Source: Aquabacterium soli (lineage in GTDB: Bacteria > Pseudomonadota > Gammaproteobacteria > Burkholderiales > Burkholderiaceae_C). Taken from it: a stretch of DNA of 47,992 nucleotides. A program made the position numbers and the translations under genes. The notes beneath the pieces were generated by a model, which was not told the DNA's origin, did no database searches, and worked only from the letters and a program-made list of their open reading frames with translations. Positions 44,762-47,992 of this stretch are shown here, piece by piece. How positions within the stretch are numbered: the first letter of the stretch is position 1; each line of letters begins with the position of its first letter. Location of the stretch: NCBI RefSeq assembly GCF_003933735.1, contig NZ_RSED01000004.1, positions 303,968 through 351,959 on the forward strand, read 5' to 3'.

Positions 44762-47700
44762 GGACAGAAAGCCCCGACGCCCAGCGCCGATGCCCCGACA
44801 CGCTCGACTTCTCATCGAGGAGCTTGAGCCGCGCCTGCTGTTCTCGTCGGATGTGGCCGGGGTGCTGCCGCCACTGGGGCCCTTGCAGAACGATGCCGGC
44901 GCCTCGGCCATCACCAGCGCCCAGGTCGCGCCAGCCCCTGCCGCACAAGAGGGTGGCACCGAGCCCAGCCAGGCCACGGCCGCGCCGCTGGCCCAGCAGG
45001 TCACAGGGCAGGAACTGGCCTTCGTGGACATGAGCGTCGACGGCGCCCAGGACCTGGTGGACGGCCTGCGCAACGACCAGGCCACCGGCCGCGCCATCGA
45101 GATCGTCCAGATCATGCCTGGTGAAGACGGCCTGCGCGTGATCACCGACACACTGGCGGGCTACCAGGATGTCCAGGCCGTGCACGTGTTCAGCCACGGC
45201 GACGAACAGGGACTGGCCATCGGCACCGCGCGGCTGGATGGTGCCTCCCTGTCCACCTACATGCAGGACATCGCCGCGTGGTCGGCCGCCATGGCCGCCG
45301 ATGGGGACCTGCTGCTGTACGGCTGCAACCTGGCCTCCAGCCATGCTGGGCAGGCCCTGGTGAACGAGCTGGCCCTGCTGTCCGGTGCGGACGTCGCCGC
45401 CAGCACCGACCTCACCGGTGCGGCGGTCCTGGGCGGCAACTGGGAACTGGAATACCGTCACGGCGCGATCGAAGCCGCGGCACTCTCGGCCACGTCATGG
45501 GAGCACACGCTGGCCACCGTCACCTTCCAGCAAGGCGTGGGCGGCTACACCGGCACGCAAGACACCTACCTGGAGATGCTGTCCGGCAGCGCGAACAACG
45601 GTGACAAGACCTCGATGGTGGCCGGGCGGGCACTCGTTCAGAGCGAAAGCCAGGTCCTGATCCGTTTCGACAACATCATCGGCACGGGCCCCGGCCAGAT
45701 CCCGCCAGGCTCGATCATCACGAATGTCTCACTGAGTCTGTACGCCACGAGCATCGGCGGCTGGGGCAGCGACTACACACTGGAGCTCTACCGGGTGACC
45801 ACGGGATGGACCGAGGCCTCGACCTGGAACTCCCTGGGCAGCGGCATCGACAGCGAGAAGGTCTCGACGGCCGATGGCTCCGTCACCTCGCGTGGCACGG
45901 CCAATGCCTACAAGAGCTTCACCGACGGTGGCCTGATCAGCACCCTGCAGGCCTGGGCAGACGGCACCGCCACCAACAACGGCTGGATGATCACCAGCGC
46001 CTACAACTCATCGAACAACACCTTCAACAGCTCGGAGGCGGCAACCAACCAGCCGAAGCTCTCGGTCACCTACATCACGCCCACGCCACCGGGCATGGAC
46101 CTGGACGCAAACAACAGCTCCGGCGCCGCCGGCAACAACTACAGCGGCGGCTTCACCGAAGGCACGCCGGCCCGCATCGCAGACAACGATGCGACCATCA
46201 CGGCGGGCAACTCCACCAACATGAGCGGCATGACGGTGACGCTAAACAACCGCCCGAACGGCACGTCCGAGGTGCTGGCGGCCACCACCACCGGCACCAA
46301 CATCACCGCCAACTACAACAGCGCCACCGGCGTGCTCACCCTGAGCGGCACGGACACCCTGGCCAAGTACCAGCAGGTGCTGCGCAGCATCACCTACAAC
46401 AACCTGTCGGACAACCCCGATACCGCCACCCGCACCCTGACCATCACCGTCACGGACACCTACGGCCAGAGCGCCTCGGCCACTTCGACGCTCACCGTCA
46501 CCGCCGTCAACGACGCGCCCACGGTCACGACCACGGGCAGCTCACTGGGCTACACGGAGAACGCCGGCGCCGCCGTGGTCGACAGCGGCGTGACGGTAAG
46601 CGACGCGGACAACGCCAACCTGACCGGCGCCACGGTGCGGATCACCGGCAACTACGTCAATGGCCAGGACCTGCTGAGCTTCCTGGCCCAGAACGGCATC
46701 ACCGGCCTGTGGGACGCCAGCACCGGCACCCTCACGCTGAGCGGCGCGGCCACCGTGGCCCAGTACCAGGCCGCGCTGCGCAGCATCACCTACACCAACA
46801 GCAGCGACAACCCATCCACGGCCGCGCGCACCGTGAGCTTCACCGTGACCGACGGCGCCCTTGCCAGCACGGCCGCCACGCGCAGCATCGCCATCACTGC
46901 GGTGAACGATGCGCCGGTGGTGTCAACCTCTGGAGGCAGCAGCGGCTTCACAGAGAACGGCAGCGCCGTCGCCGTGGACAGCGGTTTGAGCGTGAGCGAT
47001 GCGGACAGCGCCAACCTCAATGGCGCCACGGTCCGCATCACCGGCAACTACGCCAATGGGCAGGACCTGCTGTCCTTCACCAACCAGAACGGCATCAGCG
47101 GCAGCTGGAACGCCAGCACCGGCACGCTCACCCTGAGCGGCTCGGCCACCGTGGCCCAGTACCAGACGGCACTGCGCAGCATCACCTACAGCAACAGCAG
47201 CGAGAACCCGTCCACTGCCGCGCGCACGGTCAGCTTCACGGTGACGGACACCAGCGGTGCCGCCAGCAACGCCGCCACGCGCAGCGTGGGCGTGACCGCC
47301 GTCAACGACGCGCCCGTGATCACCAGCAACAGCGGCGGCACATCGGCCAGCATCAGCATCGGCGAGAACGGCACCGCGGTCACGACCATCACGGCCACGG
47401 ACGTGGACAGTGGGGGGCTGGTCTACAGCATCGCCGGTGGGGCCGATGCGGCCCGCTTCACCATCGACAGCAGCACCGGCGTGCTGCGCTTCATCACCGC
47501 ACCCGATTTCGAGGCGCCGACGGACGCGGGCGGCAACAACGTCTATGACGTGATCGTGCAGGTCACCGACGGCACGCTCACCGACACGCAGGCGCTGTCC
47601 GTCACCGTGACCGATGTGGACGAGTTCGATGTCGGGCCGGTGAGCGATGCCAATGCCGCGGCCAACCAGGTGGCCGAGAACGCGGCCAATGGCAGCACCG

Positions 47701-47992
47701 TGGGCATCACCGCCCAGGCCGCGGACCCGGATGGCAGCAACAACACCATCACCTATTCGTTAAGCAACAACGCGGGCGGGCGATTCACGATCAACGCCAG
47801 CACCGGCGTGGTCACCCTGGCCAACGGCACCCTTCTGAACTACGAGGCGGCCACCTCGCACAGCATCACCGTGCTGGCCACCAGCAGCGACGGCTCCACC
47901 AGCAGCCAGGGCTTCACCATCAACCTCACCGACGTCAACGAGTTCGCCGTCGGGGCTGTGAGCGACGCCAACGCCGCAGCCAACACCGTGGC
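44760..47992 (+). CDS. Giant repeat adhesin with DUF4347 and DNRLRE domains (3' end outside window)
   Basis: 1077 codons visible, open at the right edge. TTG at 44760 has GAGG five bases upstream; the next start, ATG at 44790, has none. The basic N-terminus carries EELEPRLLFSSD, a variant of the LEPR-XLL N-terminal motif, instead of a cleavable signal peptide. Then: DUF4347 (about 85-250, HVFSHGDEQGLAIG and LLLYGCNLASS), a DNRLRE-type beta domain (253-440, with VLIRFDNIIG and VSLSLYATS), three tandem Ig/cadherin-like repeats of about 130 residues ending in VNDAP (443-855), and cadherin-like repeats (855-958, 960-1065, next begun). Such proteins are large RTX-type surface adhesins exported by type I secretion; no transporter is in view. 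Confidence 0.88.
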   Translation, partial: MDRKPRRPAPMPRHARLLIEELEPRLLFSSDVAGVLPPLGPLQNDAGASAITSAQVAPAPAAQEGGTEPSQATAAPLAQQVTGQELAFVDMSVDGAQDLVDGLRNDQATGRAIEIVQIMPGEDGLRVITDTLAGYQDVQAVHVFSHGDEQGLAIGTARLDGASLSTYMQDIAAWSAAMAADGDLLLYGCNLASSHAGQALVNELALLSGADVAASTDLTGAAVLGGNWELEYRHGAIEAAALSATSWEHTLATVTFQQGVGGYTGTQDTYLEMLSGSANNGDKTSMVAGRALVQSESQVLIRFDNIIGTGPGQIPPGSIITNVSLSLYATSIGGWGSDYTLELYRVTTGWTEASTWNSLGSGIDSEKVSTADGSVTSRGTANAYKSFTDGGLISTLQAWADGTATNNGWMITSAYNSSNNTFNSSEAATNQPKLSVTYITPTPPGMDLDANNSSGAAGNNYSGGFTEGTPARIADNDATITAGNSTNMSGMTVTLNNRPNGTSEVLAATTTGTNITANYNSATGVLTLSGTDTLAKYQQVLRSITYNNLSDNPDTATRTLTITVTDTYGQSASATSTLTVTAVNDAPTVTTTGSSLGYTENAGAAVVDSGVTVSDADNANLTGATVRITGNYVNGQDLLSFLAQNGITGLWDASTGTLTLSGAATVAQYQAALRSITYTNSSDNPSTAARTVSFTVTDGALASTAATRSIAITAVNDAPVVSTSGGSSGFTENGSAVAVDSGLSVSDADSANLNGATVRITGNYANGQDLLSFTNQNGISGSWNASTGTLTLSGSATVAQYQTALRSITYSNSSENPSTAARTVSFTVTDTSGAASNAATRSVGVTAVNDAPVITSNSGGTSASISIGENGTAVTTITATDVDSGGLVYSIAGGADAARFTIDSSTGVLRFITAPDFEAPTDAGGNNVYDVIVQVTDGTLTDTQALSVTVTDVDEFDVGPVSDANAAANQVAENAANGSTVGITAQAADPDGSNNTITYSLSNNAGGRFTINASTGVVTLANGTLLNYEAATSHSITVLATSSDGSTSSQGFTINLTDVNEFAVGAVSDANAAANTV
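46520..47320 (+). repeat. Tandem DNA repeats inside the adhesin gene
   Basis: Two consecutive units of about 400 bases (46526-46915 and 46916-47315) are similar at DNA level; for instance GGCGCCACGGT and ATCACCGGCAACTACG recur in step at about 46628-46656 and 47021-47052. A third, more diverged unit precedes them (about 46090-46525). Recent internal duplication is likely. Confidence 0.8.

Noticed and set aside
45806..47548. A 580-codon frame overlapping the adhesin gene on the same strand
   Set aside because: It is the shifted reading of a repetitive Thr/Ser/Asn-rich gene; the Arg/His/Gln-rich product is meaningless.

Overview
The window is GC-rich, densely coding bacterial DNA of Burkholderiales (betaproteobacterial) type. 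The evidence is the compact ribF-ileS-lspA block, a GltIJKL-type acidic amino-acid importer, RsuA, YajQ and MurB homologues of the Escherichia-like kind, PEP-CTERM surface proteins, and a pimeloyl/glutaryl-CoA cluster as found in aromatic- and dicarboxylate-using betaproteobacteria. An environmental, biofilm-forming relative of Aquabacterium/Leptothrix is a reasonable guess, but the species cannot be read from the sequence. I saw no rRNA, tRNA, CRISPR array, insertion sequence or phage gene. No gene-free stretch exceeds 300 bases; the longest is 37988-38251, which holds a perfect operator-like palindrome.

Layout. 1-9700: a chemoreceptor running off the left edge, upp, a rhomboid protease, an EamA exporter, a PEP-CTERM protein and a two-gene RND efflux unit. 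9816-14366 (minus): ribF, ileS and lspA, with structured leaders. 14482-18708 (plus): an operon gltI - periplasmic asparaginase - gltJ - gltK - gltL, which looks built to deamidate Asn/Gln outside the cytoplasm and import the Asp/Glu. 18788-22286 (minus): a Q/N-rich miniprotein, a zinc-ribbon hypothetical protein, a lipoprotein, an SMR exporter and a DUF1810 protein. 22471-28342 (plus): an overlapping ybhP-clsB-ybhN trio, then two overlapping diguanylate cyclases sharing a membrane sensor type. 28353-33105: a purine nucleoside permease-like protein, a secreted type B carboxylesterase, rsuA and a metallo-beta-lactamase-fold hydrolase. 33131-37987 (minus): thiolase, glutaryl-CoA dehydrogenase and a pair of acyl-CoA dehydrogenases, a probable odd-chain dicarboxylate (pimelate) route. 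38252-44607: a secreted retropepsin-like protease, yajQ, murB, a HAF-repeat PEP-CTERM protein, ppnP, argG and a glycine-zipper envelope protein. 44760-47992: the first 1077 codons of a giant repeat adhesin running off the right edge.

The least ordinary items are: (i) the adhesin control region, with a good sigma-70 promoter, an upstream palindrome and a short leader that can fold either as a long hairpin or as a terminator-like hairpin with a U-run at the start codon; (ii) an argininosuccinate synthase carrying histone-H1-like Lys/Ala/Pro tails at both ends; (iii) the asparaginase embedded in the Glu/Asp importer operon; (iv) a 76-residue protein that is more than half Gln/Asn; and (v) the operator and half-sites in front of the dicarboxylate cluster. 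All functions are inferred from sequence recognition alone; no search was run.
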